Notes: a model not told the origin generated them from the letters alone. Shown: positions 36,421 to 46,097, counted from the stretch's first letter. The stretch is 64,000 nt of DNA from Fodinisporobacter ferrooxydans (GCF_022818495.1 NZ_CP089291.1:2993501-3057500); one strand, 5' to 3'. Numbers and translations: made by a program.

Positions 36421-36505
36421 GTGTGACTGATTCGATCAGGCATGAGGAGTTTATGCTGCAATGACAGTGATTTTCGTGTCGCAGCTTACTTCCTCATGCC
36501 TTTTT
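36421..36505 (+). promoter_or_regulatory. GlcT-type RNA antiterminator overlapping an intrinsic terminator (ptsG leader)
   Basis: The segment GTGTGACTGATTCGATCAGG continues into CATGAG, typical of PRD-antiterminator target hairpins of ptsG. Its 3' half overlaps the left arm of a terminator: AGGCATGAGGA (36438-36448) pairs with TCCTCATGCCT (36491-36501), followed by T-rich sequence. GlcT binding would stabilise the first hairpin and stop the terminator from forming. Confidence 0.85.
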
Positions 36506-36593
36506 GTTTTGTATGATGCGTGCAAGAATCGGGCTTAGGAGAAAATATCCCGAATGTCCCGGTGCGAATCGAACAAAGGAGGAGAAAGAACGT

Positions 36594-38678
36594 ATGGTGA
36601 AAAAGACGTTTGGCGTCTTACAGCAAGTGGGTAAAGCTTTGATGTTGCCGGTTGCGCTTTTGCCTGCTGCAGGAATGCTGCTTGCATTTGGCAACGCATT
36701 CCAAAACCCGGCATTGCTCGAAAGGATTCCTGCACTCAATGGGAATGTTTTTCAAATGATTGCACTTGTCATGCAGGATGCCGGAGGTGTCGTGTTTGAC
36801 AACCTGTCATTGCTGTTTGCCGTCGGTGTGGCGGTAGGTTTGGCAGGCGGGGAAGGCGTTGCGGGTCTTGCAGCCATTATCGGCTTCTTGATTATGAATA
36901 AAGTAATGGGTGACATTCTGCATGTTACACCAGACATGGTTGCTCACAGTCAGGCATATGCGTCCATATTGGGGATACCGACGCTCCAGACTGGGGTATT
37001 CGGCGGAATTATTGTCGGCATCATGGCTTCGTATATGTACAAGAAATTTTACAATATCGAACTCCCGCAATTTCTGGGATTCTTTGCCGGCAAACGTTTC
37101 GTGCCGATTGTAACAGCCGGATCTGCAGTTATCTTGGGAATTATCATGATCTTCATTTGGCCGCCGATTCAAACGGGTCTGAATGCATTCTCACATTTTA
37201 TGCTTGTAAAAAACCCGGTGCTTGCCACTTTTATCTTCGGGTTGGTGGAGCGTTCTCTGATTCCATTTGGCTTGCACCATATCTGGTATGCGCCATTCTG
37301 GTTCGAATTTGGTTCCTATACGACAAAAGCCGGACAAGTTGTACATGGAGACCAGCATATCTTCTTTGCCCAGTTGAAAGATAACGTGCCATTCACTGCG
37401 GGTTCATTTATGACCGGGAAATTCCCGTTCATGATGTTCGGCCTGCCTGCTGCAGCGCTCGCCATGTATCATGAAGCAAAGCCGGAAAAGAAAAAATTGG
37501 TTGCCGGTATTTTGGGCTCTGCTGCGTTAACTTCATTCCTGACGGGTATTACCGAGCCGATCGAATTTTCATTTTTATTTGTTGCACCTGTGTTATTCGC
37601 CATTCATGCCGTATTTGCCGGATTGTCTTTTATGACGATGTATCTTTTGCATGTTAAAATCGGTATGACATTTTCTGGTGGTGTTATTGACTATTTGCTG
37701 TTCGGCGTATTGCCGAATCGAACACATTGGTGGCTCGTCATTCCCGTCGGATTGGTATTTTCCGCCATTTACTATTTTGGATTTCGTTTTGCCATTCGCA
37801 AATGGGATCTGAAAACGCCAGGCCGCGAAGACGACGATGAAGCAACTGTTCAACAAAACGTTTCCGGAAATGAGCTTGCGATTGGCGTATTGGAAGGTCT
37901 TGGCGGAAAAGAAAACATTAAGCACTTGGACGCATGCATTACCCGTTTGCGCGTGACGGTAAATGATCATCAGAAAGTAGACAAAGACGCTCTGAAACGT
38001 CTTGGGGCAGCGGGGGTTCTGGAAGTAGGGGGCAATATTCAGGCAATATTCGGGCCCAAATCGGATGCATTAAAAGAACAGATCAAAGCGGTCATGAGTG
38101 GTGCCGCCCCGCAAATACGCGTAAATATTCCAGATCTAAAAGAATTGCCGGAAATAAACGGGCAGGCGGAAAACATGGATTCACTTGCCGCGAACCTGGA
38201 AAAGGAACCTGAGCATATTTTCGCACCGATCAGCGGTGAGGTGATCGACATCACGGAAGTTCCCGACCTTGTTTTTGCAGGAAAAATGATGGGGGATGGC
38301 TTTGCGATCCGTCCGCAAGATGGGCTTGTCGTATCACCGGTCAAAGGGAAAATACTCAATGCCTTCCCGACGAAACATGCGATCGGAATCCTTTCTGAGA
38401 AAGGTTTGGAAATCTTGATTCACGTAGGGTTGGATACAGTCAACTTGCAAGGGCAAGGATTTGAATTGCTTGTAACAGAAGGCGATCCAATTGATGTGGG
38501 AACACCTTTATTAAAAGTGGATCTCCCATATATTGAAGAACACGCAAAATCCAGTATTACACCGGTGGTCTTCACCAATTTGTTTGAATATATGTCTTTG
38601 AACATTGCCAAAGGAAGTGCTGCTGCCGGTAAAACGGAAGTAGCTGTTGTGGCAAGCAAGCAGTTGGAAACAGTATAA
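36594..38678 (+). CDS. ptsG: PTS glucose permease, EIICBA
   Basis: Phosphotransferase permease that imports and phosphorylates glucose (or a close sugar). 694 residues in the order EIIC (about 1-410, membrane), EIIB (phosphorylated Cys448 in DACITRLRV) and EIIA (phosphorylated His610 in [10 protein letters not shown]). The ATG at 36594 has AAGGAGGAG ahead; in-frame ATGs 30 codons upstream overlap the leader terminator. Controlled by the adjacent GlcT. N-acetylglucosamine-type specificity cannot be excluded from sequence alone. Confidence 0.95.
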   Translation: MVKKTFGVLQQVGKALMLPVALLPAAGMLLAFGNAFQNPALLERIPALNGNVFQMIALVMQDAGGVVFDNLSLLFAVGVAVGLAGGEGVAGLAAIIGFLIMNKVMGDILHVTPDMVAHSQAYASILGIPTLQTGVFGGIIVGIMASYMYKKFYNIELPQFLGFFAGKRFVPIVTAGSAVILGIIMIFIWPPIQTGLNAFSHFMLVKNPVLATFIFGLVERSLIPFGLHHIWYAPFWFEFGSYTTKAGQVVHGDQHIFFAQLKDNVPFTAGSFMTGKFPFMMFGLPAAALAMYHEAKPEKKKLVAGILGSAALTSFLTGITEPIEFSFLFVAPVLFAIHAVFAGLSFMTMYLLHVKIGMTFSGGVIDYLLFGVLPNRTHWWLVIPVGLVFSAIYYFGFRFAIRKWDLKTPGREDDDEATVQQNVSGNELAIGVLEGLGGKENIKHLDACITRLRVTVNDHQKVDKDALKRLGAAGVLEVGGNIQAIFGPKSDALKEQIKAVMSGAAPQIRVNIPDLKELPEINGQAENMDSLAANLEKEPEHIFAPISGEVIDITEVPDLVFAGKMMGDGFAIRPQDGLVVSPVKGKILNAFPTKHAIGILSEKGLEILIHVGLDTVNLQGQGFELLVTEGDPIDVGTPLLKVDLPYIEEHAKSSITPVVFTNLFEYMSLNIAKGSAAAGKTEVAVVASKQLETV

Positions 38679-38699
38679 CCGCCATCTGCAGCGAAAATG

Positions 38700-38740
38700 G
38701 CTTCGGATATTCCTGATAGGCATACCGAAGCTTTCTTTTG
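38700..38740 (+). terminator. Terminator of ptsG
   Basis: Stem GCTTCGG/CCGAAGC with an 18-base loop followed by TTTCTTTTG, 22 bp after the ptsG stop. Confidence 0.75.
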
Positions 38741-38816
38741 TTGTAAACAACATTTCACTCGATAGCAGCTTTTAACAATCTGAAAAATAATTTTGAGATC
38801 GACGACAAGCAATAGA

Positions 38817-38849
38817 AAGCACCTTCTAAAGTTTCCGGGAGGTGCTTTT
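38817..38849 (+). terminator. Second terminator-like hairpin after ptsG
   Basis: AAGCACCT pairs with AGGTGCTT, followed by TTC. The rest of the 362-bp gap up to the kinase gene shows nothing else I can name. Confidence 0.5.
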
Positions 38850-39040
38850 CGATTGAAAGAAGGCACGCTGATTGCCTGTCTGTAACGATCAACTATAAAA
38901 AATGTACAAATTGTGTGCGGTGGGATCGTTTATTTTAAACATAGACAGGTATTTAATATTGGAATATGATTAATGAGAAAAAGGAATAAAATTCCGTATA
39001 GTTTGTATTTTTCAACCACATGTACATAGGGTGAGAGACA

Positions 39041-40312
39041 TTGATCGGTTTTCAGGATCTTATACTTAATATTTTCTTTATTGTAATTTCAATTTTAACT
39101 TTTTCATTCATGAAATTTAGAAAAACACATAAAAATATCGTTATTTTATTACTTTCGACTATATCGCTTATTTTATGCATGGCTTTTCCATTTACTGTAT
39201 TACCCGGACACATATATGACTTAAGAACTGTTCCTATTTTGATCAGCCTTTTCTATGGGGAATATTGGTGTTCCTTAATTGTGATCGCAACGCTCTTCAT
39301 CTACAGATATTTGTTGGGCGGAGATGGTTTTTATACCACCGTTTTTTCCTATACACCCATTTTTTTATTTTTGTATCTGATTAAAAATCGCTATCAATCA
39401 TTAAATTTCCGTAAAAAAATATTCATTTCGATGGCTTTGTCGTTCACTTGGGCGCTATTAATCGTGTTCGTAAGCATCCTTCGATTGACGAACCAACATG
39501 TTTTTATAGACGCGGATGTTCGTTTGTTCTTTGTGGAGTATTGTCTAATAAATCCTTTAGCTACATGGATCGCCGTATATTTGCTTGAGATTATTCAAGA
39601 AAACATAGCGATTCAATCTGAATTGCAAAAATCAGAAAAAATTCATGTTTTAGGGGAATTGGCTGCATCAATTGCACATGAAGTGAGAAATCCGTTAACA
39701 GCCATTCGTGGGTTTATGCAATTATTAAATCAACAGGACATACAAGAAAAGAGAGACATGTATGTAAGAATTATGATACATGAACTCGATCGGGCGGAAT
39801 CCATTATCAATAATTATCTTTCACTTGCGAAACCTCATCTGGAAAAATTTGAAATTTTAAATGTGGAAGAAGTTATAAATCAAATCATTAACGTTATTTA
39901 TTCTTACGGATTGCTGCGTAATGTTGAAATTAAAAAAAAATTGGCAAACGGCTTATTTATAACGGCAAATAATGAGAAATTTAGTCAGGTAGTAATGAAT
40001 CTGATTAAAAACGGGATTGAATCCATGCCGCACGGAGGGGTCGTGGAAATTATCACGTATTTTAAAGAAGATTATATTCATATTGAAATTATTGATCAGG
40101 GGATCGGAATGACCGGTGAACAAATAGAAAGATTGGGCACTCCTTTTTATTCGACGAAAGAAAACGGAAATGGAATCGGCATGATGGTCAGTTATCGAAT
40201 TATCGAAGGAATGAAAGGCAAGATTGTCGTGAGCAGTCAAAAGGGGAAAGGAACGAAATTTTTGATCGTGCTGCCAGCTTCATTCCCTGTGCATCCGGAT
40301 CATGTTTTGTAA
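39041..40312 (+). CDS. KinB/5TM-type sensor histidine kinase
   Basis: Membrane histidine kinase, 423 residues. An N-terminal five- or six-helix 5TM receptor (about 1-185) is followed by HisKA with His213 (SIAHEVRNPLTAIRGF) and an HATPase domain (N-box NLIKNGIESM, G-boxes DQGIGM and NGNGIGMM). The layout resembles KinB-like sporulation kinases that feed the Spo0 phosphorelay. No response regulator is adjacent, which supports an orphan kinase. It starts at TTG with GGGTGAGA ahead. Confidence 0.85.
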   Translation: MIGFQDLILNIFFIVISILTFSFMKFRKTHKNIVILLLSTISLILCMAFPFTVLPGHIYDLRTVPILISLFYGEYWCSLIVIATLFIYRYLLGGDGFYTTVFSYTPIFLFLYLIKNRYQSLNFRKKIFISMALSFTWALLIVFVSILRLTNQHVFIDADVRLFFVEYCLINPLATWIAVYLLEIIQENIAIQSELQKSEKIHVLGELAASIAHEVRNPLTAIRGFMQLLNQQDIQEKRDMYVRIMIHELDRAESIINNYLSLAKPHLEKFEILNVEEVINQIINVIYSYGLLRNVEIKKKLANGLFITANNEKFSQVVMNLIKNGIESMPHGGVVEIITYFKEDYIHIEIIDQGIGMTGEQIERLGTPFYSTKENGNGIGMMVSYRIIEGMKGKIVVSSQKGKGTKFLIVLPASFPVHPDHVL

Positions 40313-40365
40313 GCGGTATGCTTTTTAAGATGTATGGAAACAATAAGATGGGAGGACAATTTGAT

Positions 40366-40383
40366 ATGCAAAAAGAAAGGTGA
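40366..40383 (+). CDS. Possible five-codon leader frame
   Basis: ATG-CAA-AAA-GAA-AGG-TGA with GGGAGGAC ahead. Its stop overlaps the GTG of the next gene as GTGA. It may only serve to load ribosomes for the following gene. Confidence 0.3.
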   Translation: MQKER

Positions 40384-40577
40384 CTACAGTGAGATACGAC
40401 GATTTTATGTTAAGCGTAATGACAGTCGTCTTGGTCAGTGTAATTTTTTTGGTATACGTCTATTATAGAAACATTCAAAAACATGCCGGCGAGAACTTGG
40501 ATTCAGGCGTGCCGATCATGGACATGGTGGATATCGATTCGCTAGAACTTGAACCCGATGCATCGATTCAGAAATAA
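40380..40577 (+). CDS. Small single-span membrane protein
   Basis: A 65-residue product (62 if the second GTG at 40389 is used) with one membrane helix (about 12-30, VVLVSVIFLVYVYY) and an acidic C-terminal tail. Family not recognised. It follows the histidine kinase gene by 67 bp and is closed by a terminator, so it may be part of the same transcript. Confidence 0.5.
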   Translation: MTTVRYDDFMLSVMTVVLVSVIFLVYVYYRNIQKHAGENLDSGVPIMDMVDIDSLELEPDASIQK

Positions 40578-40645
40578 GTAAAAGGAAAGACTTCAAGTGA
40601 GTTGCATGTTTCTGTCTTGGTTTACTGCACTTCGATTCGAGGAAA

Positions 40646-40674
40646 GAAAAAGAGCCCTTGTGGGGGCTCTTTTT
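40646..40674 (+). terminator. Intrinsic terminator
   Basis: AAAAAGAGCCC/GGGGCTCTTTTT, a strong stem with A- and T-runs on both sides. The remaining gap to 40919 holds no gene that I can support. Confidence 0.9.
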
Positions 40675-40919
40675 CATAGCGGCGTCTTTCCTTGATAGAA
40701 ACTTTCCATAATGGTGAAATACGCATCGGAGCGGTTCACACATCTCTCCAGTTTCTTACTGCATGGCGTGTGGCAGTTAACAAATGTGTTCCGGCACATC
40801 CCTCCAGCTTTTTGAAAGACTTTTCTCCGCCAGTCAATAGTTTGACCAAAGCTGTTGAAACTATACGCATGTATCTGTACATATGTATAGTTTGACGAAT
40901 GAAATGTATCACTAAGGAG

Positions 40920-41285
40920 TTATGTCCGTTTTAAATGCCTCAAAATATATACATGCAGCAGATATTCGAATGGAGCCAGACAGAGTGCGAGAGTACCAGC
41001 CTGCAGCAGAGAAACATGTGTATCCGGATAAAATTTTGCAAGCACCCAAACGATTAGCGTTATGCCAGGAAAGCCCATAAATAAAGCAGGAATGTTATCA
41101 AATAGGGGAACGATAGTCAGATCTGCAATCATCCCGACAACTGACAAGCAGAGTCCCGTTGTAAAAATGGGAGAGAAATTCGGGTAAAGAGATGGAACCA
41201 AACGGTCAGCCAAATAGAGAATGCTCGAAAACAGGATCAGTTTCATCAGGAAATTTTTTAATGAAAGATGGAATAGGTCGTTCAT
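40920..41285 (-). CDS. DUF2512 (YndM-like) membrane protein
   Basis: A 121-residue protein with four hydrophobic segments, matching DUF2512 (B. subtilis YndM). Function unknown. The ATG beginning MNDLFHLS is preceded by GGGAGA; longer starts lack a site. Confidence 0.65.
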   Translation of the reverse strand: MNDLFHLSLKNFLMKLILFSSILYLADRLVPSLYPNFSPIFTTGLCLSVVGMIADLTIVPLFDNIPALFMGFPGITLIVWVLAKFYPDTHVSLLQAGTLALCLAPFEYLLHVYILRHLKRT

Positions 41286-41361
41286 CACTGTGCTCTCCCT
41301 GCAAACCACTCAATTGAATACAAATATATATAACGATATATATCAAAATATGTATCTTTTA

Positions 41362-41516
41362 GTGCGTGTTCAAAAAGTGGTTAAGTAAGACACAAGGAGT
41401 GCGAAGCCGAAGCACGAAAAGGCGACGGAGTGTACGTGTCTGGTACATGAGTAAGCCTTTTGGGGATTCGGCAAAGCAATCCGCCGTGGAGTTTTGACTA
41501 CTTTTTGAACATCCTC
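41362..41516 (+). mobile_element. MITE copy 2 (155 bp)
   Basis: Same element as copy 1 with few base changes, flanked by the 5-bp duplication TTTTA (41357-41361 and 41517-41521). It lies between two minus-strand genes. Confidence 0.88.
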
Positions 41517-41574
41517 TTTTATTTGAAGTGTTTCCAGGGAGACGGGTTTCATACATAGAATCATGATCGATGAA

Positions 41575-42909
41575 TTATTTTGCGGCTGGATTTTCCTTGC
41601 CGCGTTTTTCAAGCCATTCCCAAGGAACGGCATTTTCCAGCAACACGGATAATAAAATGCCGATTAACATACCATTGCTGGCGATGGATTGCAAAAGTTT
41701 TGGCAATGTTTCAAAAGCGGTTGCAGGTGTGCTTTGAATCGCGAGACCTGTCAAAATGGGGACAGCGATTCGAAAAATCGTGCGAAAATTGAACGTGACA
41801 CCTTCGATATTCTGCAGTGCGGAACCAAACAGCTGCATATAGGCCACGAACAAAACGGCATCGCCAATGGAAATCGGCAATGTTGCAAAAAATCCGGCAA
41901 GCGGCGGAATCAAGCCGAGTATCGTAAAAAGGATTCCGCCGACAATGTAAGGAGATTTCGCCAATAATCGGGTCGTCCGTAAAAAGCCGATAGAGGACGT
42001 ATAAGGAGCGTATGCAACAAGTGAGAACACGCCCGATGCAGCAGTATACATCCCGGTCAACAAAAAGGATCGCCGATATTCGGAAGCAGATACGGGGGTT
42101 TCAAAAACAAATTCTGCTGCACGCAATGTAGCAATCGTATTTGTCGTGTTAATGAAGGCCGATACGATCGTTGCGATTAGAATCCCAGGCTGAAAAGCAA
42201 TCGTCCCCCAGTCAAATGGATGAAGGATTGCCTGCCATTTGGGGATGACAGGTGCTGAAGGTGAGCCAAATATCCAAACATATACAACCCAACCGACAAC
42301 GATTCCGATCAAAATGGAAAAGTTGCTGATCAATCCTCTTCCGGCTACAGTCAAGCAACTGACCAGAACAACAAGCAGGATAGAAAGAATGGCAATTCCC
42401 GGATGAATATGACCGTCAGCCTGTATGCCTGTCATGCCTTTGAAAAATATATCGATGAGCTGTGCTGCCAACAAGATAAGAAGGACAGCCATGACAATAG
42501 GGCTAAAAAGCCGGTTCAGCCATTTGTGCAGACCGAGCAAACCAGAGACAGATATCAAAATCCCACCCAAAATCATACCTGCTCCGAGGCTTCCGCCAAT
42601 CTCCGTTAACGGCATGCCGGTGGATGCTCCCAGAGAGCAGAGACTTAGGATAAATCCCCACCAAAGCCCGGATTGTCCTTCCATGAGCGGCAACCGGTGT
42701 CCGAAAACAATTTGCAATAAACAAGCGATGCCTGTCAGGATAAACGATCTTGACATCGCGCCGCTAATTTGTTCGGATGACAAGTGAAACGCATTACCCA
42801 CGGACAGCGGAATGACTACAGTATTTGCAAACATAAATCCCAACCACTGCAATCCGGCAAAAAAAGTTACAAGATGTCCTTTTTGAAACAAGTGAAGCCT
42901 GCCATTCAT
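41575..42909 (-). CDS. NCS2-family xanthine/uracil-type permease
   Basis: A 444-residue nucleobase transporter with about 12-14 helices. The first part carries GLQWLGFMFANTVVIPL, and the conserved middle includes FINTTNTIATLRAAEF. It resembles B. subtilis YwdJ-like members of the NCS2 family. The start MNGRLHLF follows GGGGAAGGGA. No purine riboswitch is seen in the upstream region. Confidence 0.85.
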   Translation of the reverse strand: MNGRLHLFQKGHLVTFFAGLQWLGFMFANTVVIPLSVGNAFHLSSEQISGAMSRSFILTGIACLLQIVFGHRLPLMEGQSGLWWGFILSLCSLGASTGMPLTEIGGSLGAGMILGGILISVSGLLGLHKWLNRLFSPIVMAVLLILLAAQLIDIFFKGMTGIQADGHIHPGIAILSILLVVLVSCLTVAGRGLISNFSILIGIVVGWVVYVWIFGSPSAPVIPKWQAILHPFDWGTIAFQPGILIATIVSAFINTTNTIATLRAAEFVFETPVSASEYRRSFLLTGMYTAASGVFSLVAYAPYTSSIGFLRTTRLLAKSPYIVGGILFTILGLIPPLAGFFATLPISIGDAVLFVAYMQLFGSALQNIEGVTFNFRTIFRIAVPILTGLAIQSTPATAFETLPKLLQSIASNGMLIGILLSVLLENAVPWEWLEKRGKENPAAK

Positions 42910-43079
42910 AAGTGCTAGTCCCTTCCCCATACTATACATATAGCGAAATTTTCAGTTCATTCGATTTCGATTTTGAATTTTTGAAATTCTTTCTGGCAAG
43001 TCTCGCAACCAAAGTCGAACAATATGGAATCAGAAATAGATTTGAAAAGATTTGAAAAACTTTAAGGACTTATTTCATT

Positions 43080-43331
43080 TTAATTAAGTTCTTTACCCAA
43101 TTGCTCGTCCAGTTTCCGTTCGATTTCTTCATCTGTCAGATCGTACTGTGCTGCGTATTCCCGGGCTTGCCGACGCTGTTCATAATAGTATTGGCGCAAT
43201 TGGGCTCGTGTCGGTTTTTGTTCTGGATGATTGCGCCGAAGCAGCCGAAACAAAAAATAACTGATCAAGCTTGTTGCCAGTAACATAAGGATGCTGGTAA
43301 GAGGATTGCCAAAACCAAATCCGATGATCAC
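43080..43331 (-). CDS. Small membrane-anchored protein of unknown function
   Basis: An 83-residue protein with one N-terminal membrane helix (about 8-27) and a highly charged cytoplasmic helix (RRNHPEQKPTRAQLRQYYYE onward) predicted to be largely coiled. Family not recognised. Confidence 0.5.
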   Translation of the reverse strand: MIIGFGFGNPLTSILMLLATSLISYFLFRLLRRNHPEQKPTRAQLRQYYYEQRRQAREYAAQYDLTDEEIERKLDEQLGKELN

Positions 43332-43412
43332 AAAGACAACTCCATTCTATAAAATAACGTAAGTTTATACTTCCATCATAGCTTTCTTTTAATGACGATT
43401 CAAACTTTATAA

Positions 43413-43566
43413 GTGTGTGTTCAAAAAGTGGTTAAGTAAGACACAAGGAGTGCGAAGCCGAAGCGCGAAAAGGCGACGGAGTGTACGTGTTTGGTACATG
43501 AGTAAGCCTTTTTGGGATTCGGCAAAGCAATCCGCCGTGGAGTTTTGACTACTTTTGAACATCCTC
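43413..43566 (+). mobile_element. MITE copy 3 (154 bp)
   Basis: Same element, one base shorter in the right terminal repeat, flanked by the 5-bp duplication TATAA (43408-43412 and 43567-43571). Confidence 0.88.
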
Positions 43567-43957
43567 TATAAGCAAAATTCAGACAGGCGAGGGGGCCATT
43601 ATCATAGGAATGGGAGGTATGAAGAAAGAATCATAGAAAAAAACTGACGACTTTGTCGCCAGCTTGAACGGGGAGAAGGCCAGTTAACCCAGCCAATTAT
43701 ACTGTTCGTATTATGTAAACAAATTACGTCCGTAGTTTGTTGACATGTTTCATTGTTTACATATTGTTTATGTTACTATCATGCAATTTTTACGATAGAA
43801 AATCAATCTGATAATTGAACCAATCTAACCATAAAATAGTTCATAATGTAAATAGTTCGAAATCAAATGAATAATTGATCACGCCGCGAACAAATAACTG
43901 CTTTGATTGGGAGCATGCAAGTGACAGAAATTACGTTTTGATCCGATAAATATATAT

Positions 43958-43986
43958 TTGACATTGAAAGCGTTTACAATTATAAT
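43958..43986 (+). promoter_or_regulatory. Perfect consensus promoter with a cre box in the spacer
   Basis: TTGACA (43958-43963), 17 bp, TATAAT (43981-43986): both hexamers match consensus exactly. The spacer contains TGAAAGCGTTTACA (43965-43978), a full match to the cre consensus. It lies in a 1.1-kb gap upstream of the MHS transporter gene and would give a leader of about 465 nt. Confidence 0.85.
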
Positions 43987-44009
43987 TTTTAATAGGAGGG
44001 ACGGCAACT

Positions 44010-44225
44010 GTGGCCGTCATTGATACTTGGCGTAGGCGGGGCCATTATCCGGAATGTTTTCACGTTGACACACACCTTCACATAACACTTTCCACAAAGA
44101 ACCGGGGCATAAATAGCTCCGGTTCTTTGTGGAAGAGATCGATAAACGAAAATCGTCAATGGTCCGATTCGCCCCATCTGATTTACCACATCAGGATAAG
44201 AAAAATATCCCGAATGAGTCGGTAA
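44010..44225 (+). CDS. Possible short coding region in the transporter leader
   Basis: A 71-residue frame from GTG with AGGAGGGA eight bases ahead and a consensus promoter immediately upstream. The product (MAVIDTWRRRGHYPECFH at the start) is basic and resembles nothing I know. A long hairpin lies within it, so it may be a gene remnant or a leader rather than a protein. Confidence 0.3.
   Translation: MAVIDTWRRRGHYPECFHVDTHLHITLSTKNRGINSSGSLWKRSINENRQWSDSPHLIYHIRIRKISRMSR
44089..44135 (+). repeat. Long hairpin in the transporter leader
   Basis: TTCCACAAAGAACCGG (44090-44105) pairs without mismatch with CCGGTTCTTTGTGGAA (44119-44134) and the stem extends a few bases both ways with G-U pairs, leaving a small AT-rich loop. 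No T-run follows, so it is not a standard terminator. Confidence 0.8.
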
Positions 44226-44337
44226 AAATATATGCAACGTTAGTGTCTCCAGTAGTATTTTCGAAATTTTGATGAATAATTTTAAAATAAAGCAAAGGGA
44301 TTGTATTTTATGACACATTGGAAAAAGCGTTTTTAAA

Positions 44338-44351
44338 TGGAAACGTTTTCA
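44338..44351 (+). promoter_or_regulatory. Second cre box upstream of the MHS transporter gene
   Basis: TGGAAACGTTTTCA, one departure from the cre consensus and a near-perfect palindrome, 108 bp before the start codon. A weaker cre-like sequence (AAAAAGCGTTTTTA) lies just before it. Confidence 0.6.
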
Positions 44352-44458
44352 CTTAGTTTGGGTGGGGGGTGATGGCCGAAACGTAGAATTTGGAACAGTT
44401 CTTTAGCGGGCGTTGGCAATATCTGATTTTAAGGGTAGGGGAAAAGGAGGCAACGGCA

Positions 44459-45796
44459 ATGGCGCAAAACATGTCAGCAGCGCAAATCAGCGAACACGAT
44501 TATCGCAGCCAAGTAAGAAAGGCGGCGATCGCCAGTCTTATCGGTACGGCCATCGAATGGTATGATTTCTTTTTATACGGTACAATCGCAGCTTTGGTCT
44601 TCCCGAAATTATTCTTTCCGACATCCGATCCGTATGTCGGTTTTCTGGAGACATTTGCGATTTATGCTCTTGGTTTCGTCGCCCGACCGGTTGGTGGCGC
44701 CATCTTCGGCCATTACGGCGACCGCATCGGTCGCAAGGCGACATTGATCATCACGCTTCTTCTTATGGGCATAAGCAGCACGTTGATCGGGCTGATGCCT
44801 ACTTATAACAGCATCGGTTCGTTAGCTCCATGGCTGCTTACGCTGCTGCGGGTACTGCAAGGCATTGGGGTAGGCGGAGAATGGGGCGGTTCGGTGCTTC
44901 TGTCGCTGGAATGGGGGCACAAGGAGAAACGCGGCTTAATGGGCAGTTGGCCGCAGTTGGGCGTTCCGTTGGGCCTTGCATTGTCTTCCGCGCTTGTCAG
45001 CATTTTTCTGGCGGTTGGCGGCAAAGAAGGATTTGTGAGCTGGGGCTGGCGGATTCCGTTTATTTTAAGTATTGTACTCGTCGCGATCGGGCTGTTCATT
45101 CGTTTGCGGATCATGGAGACACCGCTGTTCAGCAAGGTGATTGCAGAGAAACGCGTGGAGCGGACGCCTGTCAGCGAGGTGATCAAGAACAACTGGAAGG
45201 AAATTCTGCTGTCGGCGCTCCTGCGTATGTCCGAACAGACGCCGTTCTACATTTTCATCACATTTGTCATCAGTTACGGCACGGGAACCCTGCATTTGAG
45301 CGGCAATTTTCTGAACAACTCCGTACTTGCAGCAGCGTTTCTTTCATTGTTCAGCATACCGTTTTTCGGTTACTTGTCGGATCGCATCGGCCGCAAGCGA
45401 ATGTATATCATCGGCTCGGCATTGACATTGATTTATGCATTCCCGTATTTTGGAATGCTGGATACGAAAGTGCCGGCTCTGGTTGTTCTGGCTATCGTTG
45501 TTTCACTGATTCCACACGACATGCAGTACGGCCCGCAGGCTGCCTTGATCGCCGAAAACTTCCCGACTCGGCTCCGATACAGCGGGGCATCGCTCGGCTA
45601 TCAACTGGCCTCGGTAATTGCCGGAGGTCCGGCTCCGCTTGTGGCAGCCTGGCTGCTGCATACGTTCGGCTCTTCCAATGCGATCGCCGGATATATTGTC
45701 ATTTGTTCGGTCATAACCATCATCGCGACTTCACTGCTCAAGGATCGCACCAAAGTTGACATTATTCAGGAATTCAACGAAGGCGTTTCGGTCTGA
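44459..45796 (+). CDS. MFS transporter, metabolite:H+ symporter (MHS) family
   Basis: A 445-residue proton symporter with 12 predicted helices and MHS marks: GTAIEWYDFFLYG in helix 1, GHYGDRIGRK after helix 2, RVLQGIGVGGEWGG, and LSDRIGRK in the second half. Relatives carry organic acids or zwitterions (oxoglutarate, citrate, shikimate, proline). The ATG at 44459 has GGAGG ahead; upstream in-frame starts lack a site. Two cre boxes upstream suggest catabolite repression, fitting an organic-acid carrier. Confidence 0.9.
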   Translation: MAQNMSAAQISEHDYRSQVRKAAIASLIGTAIEWYDFFLYGTIAALVFPKLFFPTSDPYVGFLETFAIYALGFVARPVGGAIFGHYGDRIGRKATLIITLLLMGISSTLIGLMPTYNSIGSLAPWLLTLLRVLQGIGVGGEWGGSVLLSLEWGHKEKRGLMGSWPQLGVPLGLALSSALVSIFLAVGGKEGFVSWGWRIPFILSIVLVAIGLFIRLRIMETPLFSKVIAEKRVERTPVSEVIKNNWKEILLSALLRMSEQTPFYIFITFVISYGTGTLHLSGNFLNNSVLAAAFLSLFSIPFFGYLSDRIGRKRMYIIGSALTLIYAFPYFGMLDTKVPALVVLAIVVSLIPHDMQYGPQAALIAENFPTRLRYSGASLGYQLASVIAGGPAPLVAAWLLHTFGSSNAIAGYIVICSVITIIATSLLKDRTKVDIIQEFNEGVSV

Positions 45797-45855
45797 TCTA
45801 TAAATAATCGCAATGAATTTGGCATTTTCGATCACAATTCATGTCGTGCGTTCGG

Positions 45856-45946
45856 ATGACTGATTTGATCAGGCATGAGGAAAATTGTTGTATGCATGTG
45901 TAGTACACATCCTACAACAATTCTTCCTCATGTCTTGTTGTTTTTT
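45856..45946 (+). promoter_or_regulatory. Second GlcT-type antiterminator/terminator, without a PTS gene
   Basis: GATGACTGATTTGATCAGG leading into CATGAGGAA is almost identical to the ptsG antiterminator. It overlaps the left arm of a very long hairpin: AGGCATGAGGAA...ATTGTTGTA pairs with TACAACAAT...TTCCTCATGTCT, and TGTTGTTTTTT follows. It lies 60 bp after the MHS transporter stop; no gene follows before the tRNA cluster. It surely works as the transporter's terminator; the antiterminator half may or may not be active. Confidence 0.75.
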
Positions 45947-46022
45947 ATTCGATGGAGACAAACGATGAAGCAATTTCCCTGTGGATCGATACATATCACA
46001 CAAACTTTTTTAAAAATAACTC

Positions 46023-46052
46023 TTGCAAAATGGATGCACATCATGTTATATT
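46023..46052 (+). promoter_or_regulatory. Promoter of the first tRNA cluster
   Basis: TTGCAA and TATATT separated by 18 bp (or TTATAT by 17), about 46 bp before the first tRNA. Confidence 0.55.
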
Positions 46053-46097
46053 AATCGGGCGGGACATGAGAGAGACATTTGTTTCTGAAAGATTTAT

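Noticed and set aside
40692-40895. 67-residue frame after a terminator
   Set aside because: No ribosome site and no recognisable features.
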